Shown here: piece by piece, positions 43,620-52,294 of the stretch
Position numbering within the stretch: position 1 is the first letter of the stretch
How the letters are laid out: every line of letters starts with the position of its first letter
DNA from: CAWIUB01 sp963839175
GTDB lineage: Bacteria; Actinomycetota; Actinomycetes; Mycobacteriales; Jatrophihabitantaceae
Assembly: GCA_963839175.1 (NCBI GenBank)
Contig: CAWIUB010000035.1
Coordinates: 62,001-126,000, forward strand
Direction: 5' to 3'
DNA: 64,000 nt
The notes under the pieces: generated by a model
Databases searched by the model: none
Told to the model about the DNA's origin: nothing
The model's input: the letters and a program-made list of their open reading frames with translations, nothing else
Made by a program: the position numbers and the translations under genes

Positions 43620-44051
43620 TCACTCGGTGAGCGGATCGAGCATCCGCAGCCCGGGGAACCGGGCAAAACCCCGATCGCTGGTGACTAGCGTTGCGCCCTG
43701 CTCGAGGGCGAGCGCCGCGAGATACGCGTCGGGCACGACGTTCGCCCGCGCCTGTGCCCGGCGCACGAGATCGGCGAAGATGGCCCAGTGCCGAGGGCCG
43801 GGCGCGACGATCGTCGCGGCAGGGGCCCGCCGAACGGTCTCGCAAAAGTCAAGCGCACCGTCGGGCGGTGTCGCCGGCGAGAAGAGACGGTGGTTTGTCA
43901 CGATGCGGACAAAGGCGCTTAGCACCAAATCGCTCACACCGAATACCTCGGGCCCGGCCAGGCGCCTCTCCAGCCACTGGCGGTATTCATCGTGGTTTCG
44001 CGCATCGCGGCGGCGGGCGTTGATGAAGACGTTGACGTCAGCGATGAGCAC
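43620..44051 (-). CDS. VapC-type PIN-domain toxin 2
   Basis: Protein of 143 aa, the same length and layout as the toxin at 31987: Asp in LIADVNVFINARRRD near residue 5, Asp in VVPDAYLAALALEQG near residue 107, and TSDRGFARFPGL near the end. GTG 44051 overlaps the antitoxin stop by one base. The two VapC proteins share the FARFPGL ending, so they belong to one subfamily. Confidence 0.87.
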   Translation of the reverse strand: MLIADVNVFINARRRDARNHDEYRQWLERRLAGPEVFGVSDLVLSAFVRIVTNHRLFSPATPPDGALDFCETVRRAPAATIVAPGPRHWAIFADLVRRAQARANVVPDAYLAALALEQGATLVTSDRGFARFPGLRMLDPLTE

Positions 44052-44314
44052 TAGTCGTCACGCCGCGGCCACTCGTTGTCGCCGAGTGCCTCGGCGAGGG
44101 CTTCCTTGTCGTTGATGTCGACGAGGGGTTCGGCGTTCGGATCTCCGTCGGTCGGCAGCACGATGCGAGTGGGGCGGCGTTTCGGCTCTGCCAAGCGGGC
44201 CAGCGTTGTCCGCAACGAGTCGTCGATGATCTCGCCGAGCGATCGGCGCTGACGGGCTGCCAGCACCTTCGCCTCGGCGAGCAGGTGCTCGTCAATGTTG
44301 ACCGTCGTGCGCAT
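44051..44314 (-). CDS. VapB-type antitoxin 2
   Basis: Protein of 87 aa with a ribbon-helix-helix N-terminus (MRTTVNIDEHLLAEAKVLAA; SLGEIIDDSLRTTLARL) and an acidic toxin-binding tail ending NEWPRRDD. ATG 44314 is clear. An AT-rich palindrome lies 17 bp upstream and is the likely autoregulatory operator. Confidence 0.86.
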   Translation of the reverse strand: MRTTVNIDEHLLAEAKVLAARQRRSLGEIIDDSLRTTLARLAEPKRRPTRIVLPTDGDPNAEPLVDINDKEALAEALGDNEWPRRDD

Positions 44315-44330
44315 GCTCGCATCATATCAT

Positions 44331-44340
44331 CATCTAGATG
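44331..44340. promoter_or_regulatory. Palindromic operator of vapBC 2
   Basis: Perfect palindrome CATCTAGATG inside a markedly AT-rich stretch that extends it imperfectly (ATCATCATCTAGATGTAT). It lies just upstream of vapB, in the 28-bp gap after the FAD oxidoreductase stop. Its position and symmetry suit a VapB dimer site. Confidence 0.55.
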
Positions 44341-44342
44341 TA

Positions 44343-45509
44343 TCATGATGCGGCAAGGTATGACGGTGGCGGTGTGCCGTCGAGGACCAGCGCCACGGCG
44401 GCCCGAGCGGCGACCGGGCCGACCAGGTTCCCGGTGCCGTTGTAGCCGCCACACGCCACGACTCCCGGCATCACCTGGGTGCACACCGGCCGGCCGTCGC
44501 CGGTGAAGCCCACCGACGCTCCCCAGCGGTGGGCCACCTGGACCGGTCCGCCCGCGAGCCGGGACGCCCCCTGCTCGATCCATGCCTGGACGGGCCCGGT
44601 AGGTACGGTGTCGGTCGTCCACTCGTCAGCGGCGAACAGATCGCGGCCGCCGCCGACGAACAGACGCCCGGACGCGTCCTGCTGGGCGTAGTCGTATCCC
44701 CACCGGCCATAGACCGGGCACGGCAGCCGCGCGGGGAGCGGCGCGGTCGCCAGCATCTGCAGCCGGGCGGTGCGGACTGCACCTGCCAGTTGAGGTAGCA
44801 GCACGTCCAGCCCGCCGTCGACCGCCACGATCACCACGCCTGCGCTGACCACGCCGTGCTCGGTGACCACCCGGCCGGCCTCGACGGTGCGCACCCGGGT
44901 CTGCTCGTGCAGGGCGGCCCGGTCCCGCAGCAACGCGGCGAGGCGGAGCGCCCGCCGCGCCGGATTCATGGCCGCGTCGTCGGGCAGGAACAAGCCATGG
45001 CCCAGCGGCCCGGCGTAGTCGCGCACCGCGAAGCCGTACCGCCGCAGCGCCGCGGCGTGGGCGGTGCAGTCGGCCAGTTCGGCGGCGCGATCTGCCTCCT
45101 CGGCGGCATCCCGCGGCTCGCCGGGCAACCCCGCCAGCCGGATCGAGCCGACCCGGCGCACCACGTCTGGCCCCAGGGTCTGCACCAGCCGGTCGAGTTC
45201 CGCGAGGGTCGCCCGGTACAGCCCCACCGCCGCGTCCGCTCCCCATAGCTCGATCGCGGTGTGCAGGTACGCCGCGGCGCCGGCGAGCAGGAAACCTCCG
45301 TTTCGTCCCGCGGCGCCGGCTGCCACCCGGCCGGCGTCTACTCCGACGACGCGGAGCCCCCGGTCGAGCAGCGCGTCGACGGCCGCGAGCCCCGAACCGC
45401 CCAGGCCGACCACGCAGGCGTCGGCCGTGCGGCCATCAGGCAACGGCGGCAACCCGGGCCAAGACGCGACGAACGGATCGTCGTCCCAGCCCACCGCCGA
45501 CGTGCTCAC
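44343..45509 (-). CDS. FAD-dependent oxidoreductase (DAO family)
   Basis: Protein of 388 aa. The dinucleotide-binding motif is ACVVGLGGSGLAAVDALLDR near residue 32, then AGRNGGFLLAGAAAYLH, and the C-terminal FAD-binding segment GVVACGGYNGTGNLVGPVAA near residue 350. It resembles D-amino-acid/glycine-oxidase-like enzymes (GlpO/PuuB/ThiO group). GTG 45509 is used; the frame is open further upstream through a 42-bp palindrome but without family similarity. The substrate is unknown. Confidence 0.83.
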   Translation of the reverse strand: MSTSAVGWDDDPFVASWPGLPPLPDGRTADACVVGLGGSGLAAVDALLDRGLRVVGVDAGRVAAGAAGRNGGFLLAGAAAYLHTAIELWGADAAVGLYRATLAELDRLVQTLGPDVVRRVGSIRLAGLPGEPRDAAEEADRAAELADCTAHAAALRRYGFAVRDYAGPLGHGLFLPDDAAMNPARRALRLAALLRDRAALHEQTRVRTVEAGRVVTEHGVVSAGVVIVAVDGGLDVLLPQLAGAVRTARLQMLATAPLPARLPCPVYGRWGYDYAQQDASGRLFVGGGRDLFAADEWTTDTVPTGPVQAWIEQGASRLAGGPVQVAHRWGASVGFTGDGRPVCTQVMPGVVACGGYNGTGNLVGPVAARAAVALVLDGTPPPSYLAAS

Positions 45510-45519
45510 CGAGCGCAGA

Positions 45520-45561
45520 TGTTCGACCCCCGCGGTGCCCCACCGCGTCGGCGGTCGAACA
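45520..45561. repeat. 42-bp palindromic element, copy C
   Basis: Nine-bp perfect arms TGTTCGACC and GGTCGAACA with a 24-nt loop containing its own hairpin (CGCGGTG/CACCGCG). The minus strand reads VRPPTRWGTAGVEH. It lies between the glgC stop and the FAD oxidoreductase start. Confidence 0.75.
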
Positions 45562-45582
45562 GGTGGGAGGACGGGGTCGTGG

Positions 45583-46812
45583 TCACGGCAGGGCGAGCTG
45601 GCTCTTGCCGAGCACGACGATGCCCGACTCCGTGACGTGGTACCGCTCCCGGTCGGCTTCGGTGTCGACGCCCAGATTCGCCCCGTCCGGCACAACGACG
45701 TTCTTGTCCAGGATCGCCCGCCGCACAACTGCCCCGCGGCCGACCTGGACGTTGTCCATGAGCACCGAGCCCTCGACGTATGCCCCAGCCTTGAGCCGGA
45801 CCCCGGGCGCGATGACGCTGTGCCGCGCGGTCGCTCCGGAGACGATCGTCCCGGAGCCGACGATCGACTCCTGCGCCAGCCCGCCTTCCACGAACTTCGC
45901 CGGGGGGAGCTGCGCCGCTTGGTTGGTGTAGATCGGCCATTGCTGGTTGTACAGGTTGAAGATCGGGTGGACGGCGACGAGGTCCGTGTGCGCGTCGTAG
46001 TAGGCGTCGATCGTCCCTACGTCGCGCCAATATCCGCGGTCCCGTTCCTCGGCGCCCGGCACCTCGTTGCTGTTGAAGTCGTACACATAGGCCGAGCCCT
46101 CGGTGACCATCATCGGCATGATGCTGCCGCCCATGTCGTGCACGGAGTCCTCGTCGGCCGCATCGGCGCGCAGCACCTCGAGCAGCGCCTCGGTCGTGAA
46201 CACGTAGTTGCCCATCGACGCGTAGGACTCGTCGGGGCTGTCCGGCAGGCCTGGTGGATCCGCCGGCTTCTCCAGGAACTGTAGTACTGCACCATCCGGT
46301 TTCGCGTCGATGACCCCGAACGCGGTCGCATCGGCCCGGGACACCCGGATGCCCGCGACCGTGACGGCGGCGCCCGACTCGATGTGCTGGGCGACCATCT
46401 GCCGCGGGTCCATGCGGTACACGTGATCGGCGCCGAACACCACGACGTACTCGGGCTTGTCGTCGAAGATCAGGTTGAACGACTGCAGGATCGCGTCGGC
46501 GCTGCCCGTGTACCAGCGCGGACCGAGCCGCTGCTGCGCGGGCACCGGGGTGACGTAGTTGCCGAGGATGTTCGACATCCGCCAGGTCTGGGTGATGTGC
46601 CGGTCGAGCGAGTGCGACTTGTACTGGGTCAGTACGCAGATGCGCAGGTAGCCGGCGTTCACCAGGTTCGACAGCACGAAGTCGACCAGCCGATAGGTGC
46701 CACCAAACGGGACGGCCGGCTTGGCGCGGTCGGCGGTGAGCGGCCACAGACGCTTCCCCTCGCCGCCCGCGAGGACGATGCCCAGCACGCGAGGTTCCCG
46801 AGCCATAGCCAT
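45583..46812 (-). CDS. glgC: Glucose-1-phosphate adenylyltransferase GlgC
   Basis: Protein of 409 aa. The nucleotidyltransferase N-terminus GIVLAGGEGKRLWPLTADRA, then AKPAVPFGGTYRLVDFVLSN, and the sugar-phosphate region FGADHVYRMD are clear. A C-terminal left-handed beta-helix is present. It makes ADP-glucose for glycogen or maltosyl-phosphate synthesis. It is divergent from glgA with 56 bp between them, as in mycobacteria. An internal ATG at 46806 is an alternative start. Confidence 0.94.
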   Translation of the reverse strand: MAMAREPRVLGIVLAGGEGKRLWPLTADRAKPAVPFGGTYRLVDFVLSNLVNAGYLRICVLTQYKSHSLDRHITQTWRMSNILGNYVTPVPAQQRLGPRWYTGSADAILQSFNLIFDDKPEYVVVFGADHVYRMDPRQMVAQHIESGAAVTVAGIRVSRADATAFGVIDAKPDGAVLQFLEKPADPPGLPDSPDESYASMGNYVFTTEALLEVLRADAADEDSVHDMGGSIMPMMVTEGSAYVYDFNSNEVPGAEERDRGYWRDVGTIDAYYDAHTDLVAVHPIFNLYNQQWPIYTNQAAQLPPAKFVEGGLAQESIVGSGTIVSGATARHSVIAPGVRLKAGAYVEGSVLMDNVQVGRGAVVRRAILDKNVVVPDGANLGVDTEADRERYHVTESGIVVLGKSQLALP

Positions 46813-46868
46813 ACAGTAGCGACCACGGGCAGTCGTGAAGTTCCGTAGGCGCGGCTAGGGTCAGCGCC

Positions 46869-48032
46869 ATGCGCGTCGGAATCCTCACCCGCGAATACCC
46901 CCCCGAGGTATACGGGGGAGCCGGGGTGCACGTCGAATTCCTGGTGCGCGAGCTGCGGCCACTCGTCGATGTCGACGTCTACTGCTTCGGCGCGCCGCGC
47001 GACGAGCCGGGCGTGCGCGCGTATCCGACGCCGGCTGGGCTGACCGAGGTGAACCCGGCCTTGCAGACCCTCGGCGTCGACCTGGAGATCGCAGCCGCGG
47101 TGGGCGCAGCCGACCTGCTCCATTCGCACACCTGGTACGCCAACATGGCCGGCGTGCTCGGCGGGAAACTGCACGGGCTGCCCCATGTGCTCAGCGCGCA
47201 TTCGCTGGAGCCGGCCCGGCCGTGGAAGGCCGAGCAGCTGGGTGGCGGTTACCGCATCTCGTCCTGGGCGGAGCGGGAGGCATTCGCCGGTGCCGACGCG
47301 ATCATTGCCGTGAGCCGCGGGATGCGCGAAGACATCCTGGCGGCCTACCCCTTCGTCGACCAGGCCAAGGTGCACGTGATCCACAACGGCATCGACACGT
47401 CGTTGTACGCCCCGGCGACGTCGCATGAGGTGGTCGATCGGTTGGGCATCGACCGCGACCGGCCATCGGCGATCTTCGTCGGCCGGGTCACCCGGCAGAA
47501 GGGCCTGATCCACCTGCTGCGTGCGGCGGCGACCTTCGACCCCGCGGTGCAGCTGGTGCTGCTGGCCGGCGCGCCGGACACCCGCGACATTGCCGCCGAG
47601 GCGGAGGAGGCGGCGGCGGCTCTGCGGCGAACCCGGTCCGGCGTGGTCTGGGTGCACGAGATGCTGCCCCGAACGCAGGTCGTGGAGCTGCTCACGCACG
47701 CCACGGTGTTCGTCTGCCCGTCGGTCTACGAGCCGCTCGGCATCGTCAACCTCGAGGCCATGGCCTGCGGCACAGCCGTAGTGGCAAGCGATGTCGGTGG
47801 CATCCCGGAGGTGGTCGACGACGGCGTCACCGGGACGCTGGTGCGTTACGACGCAAAGTCGCCCGCCGACTTCGAGGCCGGCCTGGCCACCGCAGTCAAC
47901 GCGCTGGCTCGCGACCCGGACCGCGTCGCGGCGATGGGCGCCGCCGGCCGGGATCGGGCGGTACACCAGTTCGGCTGGGGCGCCGTCGCTCGGCAGACGG
48001 TTCAGCTCTACAACTCGGTGCTGGCCCGGTAG
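46869..48032 (+). CDS. glgA: GT4 glycosyltransferase, glycogen synthase-like (GlgA/GlgM)
   Basis: Protein of 387 aa of the GT-B GT4 family. The opening RVGILTREYPPEVYGGAGVH is diagnostic of actinobacterial GlgA/GlgM. The donor-binding loop is AIFVGRVTRQKGLIHLLRAA, and the E-x7-E region is YEPLGIVNLEAMACGTAVVA. In mycobacteria the homologue makes maltose-1-phosphate from ADP-glucose, so this may be the GlgM activity. It pairs with divergent glgC. Confidence 0.92.
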   Translation: MRVGILTREYPPEVYGGAGVHVEFLVRELRPLVDVDVYCFGAPRDEPGVRAYPTPAGLTEVNPALQTLGVDLEIAAAVGAADLLHSHTWYANMAGVLGGKLHGLPHVLSAHSLEPARPWKAEQLGGGYRISSWAEREAFAGADAIIAVSRGMREDILAAYPFVDQAKVHVIHNGIDTSLYAPATSHEVVDRLGIDRDRPSAIFVGRVTRQKGLIHLLRAAATFDPAVQLVLLAGAPDTRDIAAEAEEAAAALRRTRSGVVWVHEMLPRTQVVELLTHATVFVCPSVYEPLGIVNLEAMACGTAVVASDVGGIPEVVDDGVTGTLVRYDAKSPADFEAGLATAVNALARDPDRVAAMGAAGRDRAVHQFGWGAVARQTVQLYNSVLAR

Positions 48033-48682
48033 CCCGCCGGTCGCCCGCGAAGCCATGGCAGGACGGCAAGCGCGGTCTGCGCATCGGCTTCGACCTCCGT
48101 GAATCCTGCGTCGTGGACGACCGGTGCGCCCGACTCGAGCGCGGCCGCCCATTGCCGAGGTGACCATGTGCGCACGGCGAGCTGGAAGCCGCCGGCCCGC
48201 CAGCCGTCACGATCCGTGGCCGACGAGGCACGCCAGCCCAGCTGCGCGGCGTGGGCCGCCTGCGCCATCGCCTTCCCGGCCGTCATCTCGTACTGGGGCG
48301 ACAGCAGCACCAGCGGGATGCGCGGGACGACCGGCGGCGGCGCAACCGGATCGGACAGCTGGGTGCCGCCGACCTGCAGCCGGGCCAGCTCGCGCGGCCA
48401 ATCGTCGACCGGGATCGGCGGGAAGACGCGCAGCTGCGCCGTTGCCTGAAAGACGCTGAGACCGTCGAGGTCGAGCACGCGTTGCCACTCGGCGCCGCGG
48501 GCCCGGCGCACCACCTTGCGGATGCGCTGCCCGTCCCAGGCAGTGACCGCGTCGCGCCACTCGGGTCGTCCGTCGGTCAGCATCAGCAGCACCCCGCGTG
48601 TGGCGGCCTCCAGCGCGTCCGTCCGCGTTGGCGGGGCGTCCCGTTCGATCCGCACGACGAACGGCAGCACCAGCTCGCTCAT
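48008..48682 (-). CDS. PTH2-like peptidyl-tRNA hydrolase family protein
   Basis: Protein of 224 aa. The C-terminal half carries the PTH2-like signature QYEMTAGKAMAQAAHAAQLG near residue 130. The N-terminal half (about 1-100) is an actinobacterial extension containing DGRPEWRDAVTAWDG. It is coupled to pepA by ATGA, and its 3' end overlaps glgA by 25 bp. Whether it hydrolyses peptidyl-tRNA is inferred from the motif only. Confidence 0.72.
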   Translation of the reverse strand: MSELVLPFVVRIERDAPPTRTDALEAATRGVLLMLTDGRPEWRDAVTAWDGQRIRKVVRRARGAEWQRVLDLDGLSVFQATAQLRVFPPIPVDDWPRELARLQVGGTQLSDPVAPPPVVPRIPLVLLSPQYEMTAGKAMAQAAHAAQLGWRASSATDRDGWRAGGFQLAVRTWSPRQWAAALESGAPVVHDAGFTEVEADAQTALAVLPWLRGRPAGYRASTEL

Positions 48683-50100
48683 ACGTACGACTCGATGAAA
48701 CGCGCCAGCAGGCTGGCGCCGAAACCTGTCGCGCCCCGTGAGGCGGCGCCGCTATCGGCGGCGGCCCGAGCGGGCCCCGCGATGTCCAGATGCGCCCACG
48801 GCAGTCCAGCGGTGAAGGGGCGCAGGAACAGGGCGGCGGTGATTGCACCAGGATTGCCGGGCGAGTTCTGGGCATCGGCCACCGCCGAGTCGAGCCGGGC
48901 CACGTAGTCGGCGACGAACGGCATTCGCCACAGCAGCTCGCCGGCCCGCGCGCCAGCCGTCAGCAGTGCGTGTGCCAGCTCGTCGGAGGTGGCGAACAGG
49001 CCCCCCGTGCGCAGGCCGAGGGCCACCTTCGCGGCTCCGGTCAGCGTCGCGATGTCGACGAGGACGGTTGGCCGCAATCGCGCGGCGGCGTAGGCCAGCG
49101 CATCGGCCAGCACCAGCCGCCCCTCGGCGTCGGTGTTGCGCACCTCGCTCGTCCGCCCGCCGTAGTGGCGGATGACGTCTCCGGGCCGCATGGACGAGCC
49201 GGAGACCGCGTTCTCGGCCACTGGCAGCACAGCCGTGACGCGCACCGGCGTACGCAACTGTGCTGCCGCGCGTATCGCGCCGAGGGCCGCGGCGGCGCCG
49301 GCCATGTCGGTGTACATGGTCGACATGCTGTCGCCGGGCTTGAGGTTCAGTCCGCCCGTGTCGAAGGTGATGCCCTTGCCGACGATGACCACGTGGCTGA
49401 TCGCACCACGCGGCCCCCACCGTGCCTCGATGAGCCGGGGCGGCGAGGCCGAGCCCATGCCGACTGCGAGGACGCCGCCGAAGCCGCGGGCGGCCAGCCA
49501 GGCCTCGTCGCGCACCTGGACGTGCACGCCGAGTGGGACGAGCTCGCGGCTCGCGGCCTCGGCCAACCACGCCGGGGTTTTGGTGGACGCCCGGGTGTTG
49601 GCCAGGTCGCGTGCCCAGCAGGTCGCGCGGCCGAACGTGAGCCCACGCTCGACTGTGCCCGCGTCGACGCCCTCGAGCCACACCGTCTGCAACGCACCTG
49701 CGGGGACGTCTCGGGCCGAGAAGCGGTATGCGCCGAGCACCAGCCCTTCGGCCAGAGCCGAGACGGCCACCGGCTCGAGTGGCGGCACCGTGATCGTGAG
49801 CTGCGCCGCCTTGGCGGCGCGGGCCAGCCCGGCGCCCACCCGGCGCAGCACCTCCGGGGAGCCGTCGCCGAGCCCGCAGACCAGCACCCGGCTGGGCAGC
49901 TCGCCCGGCAGGGTCAGCTCGCGCGGCTGGTCGGGTGGGGGTGCCGCTTCCAGCTCGCCGGCGAATGTTTCCAGAATCGACCGCGCGGCCAGCGGTAACA
50001 GTCGGGTAGAGATCGACCCAAGGCGCAGCCCGGAGGCGTCCCAGCACACGGCCAGGACCTCCGGGGTTGCGTCGGGCGCGCCGATCCGGACGTCGATCAT
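48679..50100 (-). CDS. pepA: Leucyl aminopeptidase (M17, PepA-like)
   Basis: Protein of 473 aa. The C-terminal catalytic domain has the metal-binding Lys and Asp in VGKGITFDTGGLNLKPGDSM near residue 247, and the M17 signature RNTDAEGRLVLADALAYA near residue 330. The N-terminal domain is poorly conserved, as usual. It is a cytosolic Zn/Mn aminopeptidase. ATG 50100 follows a terminator-like hairpin, so it has its own promoter. It is co-translated with the PTH2-like gene. Confidence 0.92.
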   Translation of the reverse strand: MIDVRIGAPDATPEVLAVCWDASGLRLGSISTRLLPLAARSILETFAGELEAAPPPDQPRELTLPGELPSRVLVCGLGDGSPEVLRRVGAGLARAAKAAQLTITVPPLEPVAVSALAEGLVLGAYRFSARDVPAGALQTVWLEGVDAGTVERGLTFGRATCWARDLANTRASTKTPAWLAEAASRELVPLGVHVQVRDEAWLAARGFGGVLAVGMGSASPPRLIEARWGPRGAISHVVIVGKGITFDTGGLNLKPGDSMSTMYTDMAGAAAALGAIRAAAQLRTPVRVTAVLPVAENAVSGSSMRPGDVIRHYGGRTSEVRNTDAEGRLVLADALAYAAARLRPTVLVDIATLTGAAKVALGLRTGGLFATSDELAHALLTAGARAGELLWRMPFVADYVARLDSAVADAQNSPGNPGAITAALFLRPFTAGLPWAHLDIAGPARAAADSGAASRGATGFGASLLARFIESYV

Positions 50101-50122
50101 GGCCGCCGTCCTTGGACAGCGT

Positions 50123-50161
50123 CCGGCCCCGGACCCCGCAGTGCGGGTGTTCCGGGGCCGG
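50123..50161 (-). terminator. Terminator downstream of the DUF3117 gene
   Basis: Eleven-bp perfect inverted repeat CCGGCCCCGGA/TCCGGGGCCGG, with a second small hairpin (CCCGCAGTGCGGG) in the loop. It lies between the DUF3117 stop and the pepA start on the same strand. It has no U-tract, as in many actinobacterial terminators. Confidence 0.55.
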
Positions 50162-50194
50162 AGGGCAATGTCGTGACGGCGCTGAGGCAGCTGC

Positions 50195-50362
50195 TCAGCC
50201 GACGGCCGACTTCAGCGCGTCACCGAGCGCGGTGGCCTCGTCGGCAGACATCTCGACGACAAGTCGCCCACCGCCTTCGAGCGGTACGCGCATGACGATG
50301 CCACGCCCCTCTTTGGTGACCTCGAGCGGGCCATCGCCCGTCCGCGGCTTCATGGCCGCCAT
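50195..50362 (-). CDS. DUF3117 small protein
   Basis: Protein of 55 aa. The sequence (MAAMKPRTGDGPLEVTKEGR; IVMRVPLEGGGRLVVEMSAD) matches the highly conserved actinobacterial DUF3117 family. The ATG at 50362 is followed by a second ATG at codon 4. It is cytosolic and of unknown function. In mycobacteria a homologue (Rv1211, from memory) lies between tag and glgA, the same place as here. Confidence 0.9.
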   Translation of the reverse strand: MAAMKPRTGDGPLEVTKEGRGIVMRVPLEGGGRLVVEMSADEATALGDALKSAVG

Positions 50363-50488
50363 TCGTGCCTCCTCTAATGCGCAAGTCAGCCCGCGCAGTG
50401 GTCAGTCGATCAGTGGTGATCCATTCTCCCGCACGAACCGATCTGTGCCAAAGTCGAGGGACTGTGAACTGGACGGAGAGGCCCTCAC

Positions 50489-51277
50489 GTGACCGAGATA
50501 TTGCTGACGGAGCGTGCCGGCGGCGTCGCCACGCTGACGATGAACCGGCCCGAATCGATGAACTCGCTGTCGCTCGAGCTGAAAGAAGCACTCGTCACGT
50601 CGCTGGCGGAGCTCGGCGCGGACGAAACGGTGCGCGCGGTGGTGCTGACCGGCGCTGGCCGGGCCTTCTGCGTTGGCCAGGATCTGCGGGAGCACAGCGA
50701 ACTGCTGGCCGCGGGCGACAGTGCACCGCTGCACACGGTGGTCGAGCACTACAACCCGATCGTGAGGAGCCTGGCCACCATGCCCAAGCCGGTGATCGCG
50801 GCCGTCAACGGCATGGCTGCGGGCGCAGGCGCGGGGTTCGCGTTCGCGGCCGACTTCCGGGTGGCCAGCCAGTCCGCTGGATTCCTGATGGCCTTCGCGA
50901 ACGCGGGGCTCGCCCTGGACAGCGGCGCCTCTTGGACGCTGCCCCGGCTCATCGGTCACGCCCGCGCCACCGCCATGTGCCTGCTCGCCGAGCCGGTCAC
51001 CGCCGAGGCCGCCCTGGAGATGGGCCTGGTGAACGCCGTCGTCGAGCCGGACCGGCTGCTGCCCGCCGCGCAGGAGCTGGCCACCCGGCTGGCCGCCGGT
51101 CCTACCGCCGCCTACGCGGCGATCAAGGCCCAGCTTGGCTACGCGGCGAGCAGCAGCTTCCCCGACGCGCTGGCCAAGGAGGCGCAGCTGCAGGCCGAGG
51201 TGGGTGCAACCGCAGATCACCGGACGGCTGTGGCATCCTTCCTAGCCAAACAGAAACCGACGTTCATCGGGCGGTAG
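50489..51277 (+). CDS. Enoyl-CoA hydratase/isomerase family protein
   Basis: Crotonase-fold protein of 262 aa. It has the opening MNRPESMNSLSLELKEAL, the oxyanion-hole segment GAGRAFCVGQDLREH near residue 60, and AAVNGMAAGAGAGFAFAADF near residue 108. PaaG-like enzymes have this pattern with Asp at the second catalytic position (GLALDSGASW near 138), so an isomerase of ring or double-bond intermediates is possible. The start is GTG 50489. The end overlaps the convergent tag gene by 14 bp. Confidence 0.87.
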   Translation: MTEILLTERAGGVATLTMNRPESMNSLSLELKEALVTSLAELGADETVRAVVLTGAGRAFCVGQDLREHSELLAAGDSAPLHTVVEHYNPIVRSLATMPKPVIAAVNGMAAGAGAGFAFAADFRVASQSAGFLMAFANAGLALDSGASWTLPRLIGHARATAMCLLAEPVTAEAALEMGLVNAVVEPDRLLPAAQELATRLAAGPTAAYAAIKAQLGYAASSSFPDALAKEAQLQAEVGATADHRTAVASFLAKQKPTFIGR

Positions 51278-51818
51278 CGCGCCAGCACGTCGCCACATGG
51301 TCGTCCACGATGCCGGTGGCCTGCATGAGTGCGTACGCAGTCGTCGGGCCGACGAACCGGAACCCTCTGCGGCGCAGGTCACGGGACATCGCAATGGATT
51401 CGGGCGACGTCGACGGCACCTCGGACAACCACCTCGGCCGCCGATGGCGAGCCGGTGCGAACGACCACAGCAGGGTATTTAGGCCCTCGGGAACGGCGTC
51501 GCGCGCCCGCTGCGCGTTACCGATCGTCGCCTCGATCTTGGCCCGGTTGCGGACGATGCCGGCGTCGGCGAGTAGCCGCTGCACCTCGGTGGGCCCGAAG
51601 GATGCGACCGCGTCGATATCGAAGTCGGCGAACGCGGCCCGGAAGGCCGGCCGCTTGCGCAGGATCACCAGCCAGGACAGCCCCGACTGGAACCCCTCGA
51701 GTGACAGCCGCTCGAACAGCTCCCGCTCTGCGTGCAGCGGGCAGCCCCACTCGTCGTCGTGGTAGGCCAGATACTCGGGCGCGGAGGTGGCCCACCCGCA
51801 GCGTCGCAGCTCAGCCAT
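51264..51818 (-). CDS. tag: DNA-3-methyladenine glycosylase I
   Basis: Protein of 184 aa. The N-terminus RCGWATSAPEYLAYHDDEWG gives the zinc-binding Cys and the typical YHDDEWG motif. FERLSLEGFQSGLSWLVILR and RFVGPTTAYALMQATGIVDD are family signatures. The zinc site would be completed by His and Cys near the C-terminus (DDHVATC). It removes 3-methyladenine from alkylated DNA. It is coupled to the DivIVA-like gene by an 8-bp overlap. Confidence 0.93.
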   Translation of the reverse strand: MAELRRCGWATSAPEYLAYHDDEWGCPLHAERELFERLSLEGFQSGLSWLVILRKRPAFRAAFADFDIDAVASFGPTEVQRLLADAGIVRNRAKIEATIGNAQRARDAVPEGLNTLLWSFAPARHRRPRWLSEVPSTSPESIAMSRDLRRRGFRFVGPTTAYALMQATGIVDDHVATCWRATAR

Positions 51819-52149
51819 CCGGCTCGGCGTCCACGACCTGCGGCTGTTCGTCCGCCGCTGCGAACCGTGCTCGCAACTCGGCGATCTCCTGGTCGCGGCT
51901 GCGCAGCTCATCGGTGAGCCGGTCCAGCAGCCGGTCGGTCTCGGCGAACCGGTATCCGCGCAGGGCCACCGGCAGTCGGATTGCGACGACGTCCTCAGGC
52001 TCGACGCGCCGGTCCGGCAGTGCGGCCCACGGCTTGACGTCCGGGGTCGGCGGTGAGATCTGCTCGCCCTTCGGCAGCAGGAACGCCGCAAGCAGGAACA
52101 GCACGCCGATCACGATGATCGCGAGCAGGGCGTACAGCAGGAACGTCAC
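51811..52149 (-). CDS. DivIVA-domain membrane protein
   Basis: Protein of 112 aa. An N-terminal membrane helix (FLLYALLAIIVIGVLFLLAA) is followed by a DivIVA-like motif (LRGYRFAETDRLLDRLTDEL) and a short coiled coil ending in EPDG. The membrane anchor plus the GY..E.D motif suggests a cell-pole or division-site scaffold component. The GTG start is at 52149. It is co-translated with tag and resembles the small protein next to tag in mycobacteria. Confidence 0.78.
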   Translation of the reverse strand: MTFLLYALLAIIVIGVLFLLAAFLLPKGEQISPPTPDVKPWAALPDRRVEPEDVVAIRLPVALRGYRFAETDRLLDRLTDELRSRDQEIAELRARFAAADEQPQVVDAEPDG

Positions 52150-52294
52150 GGTCCGATCGTGGCATGCCCAGCTGGGCGCGAGCCATCATGGTGCCGTGTA
52201 CGCGGGCGTCGCCCTGACCCAGCTCGATGACGTGACCGTCGTCGGGCTGGCCGCGCCAGCACTCACCCCTGCGGCGCTGGCCAGCTGGGCGACG

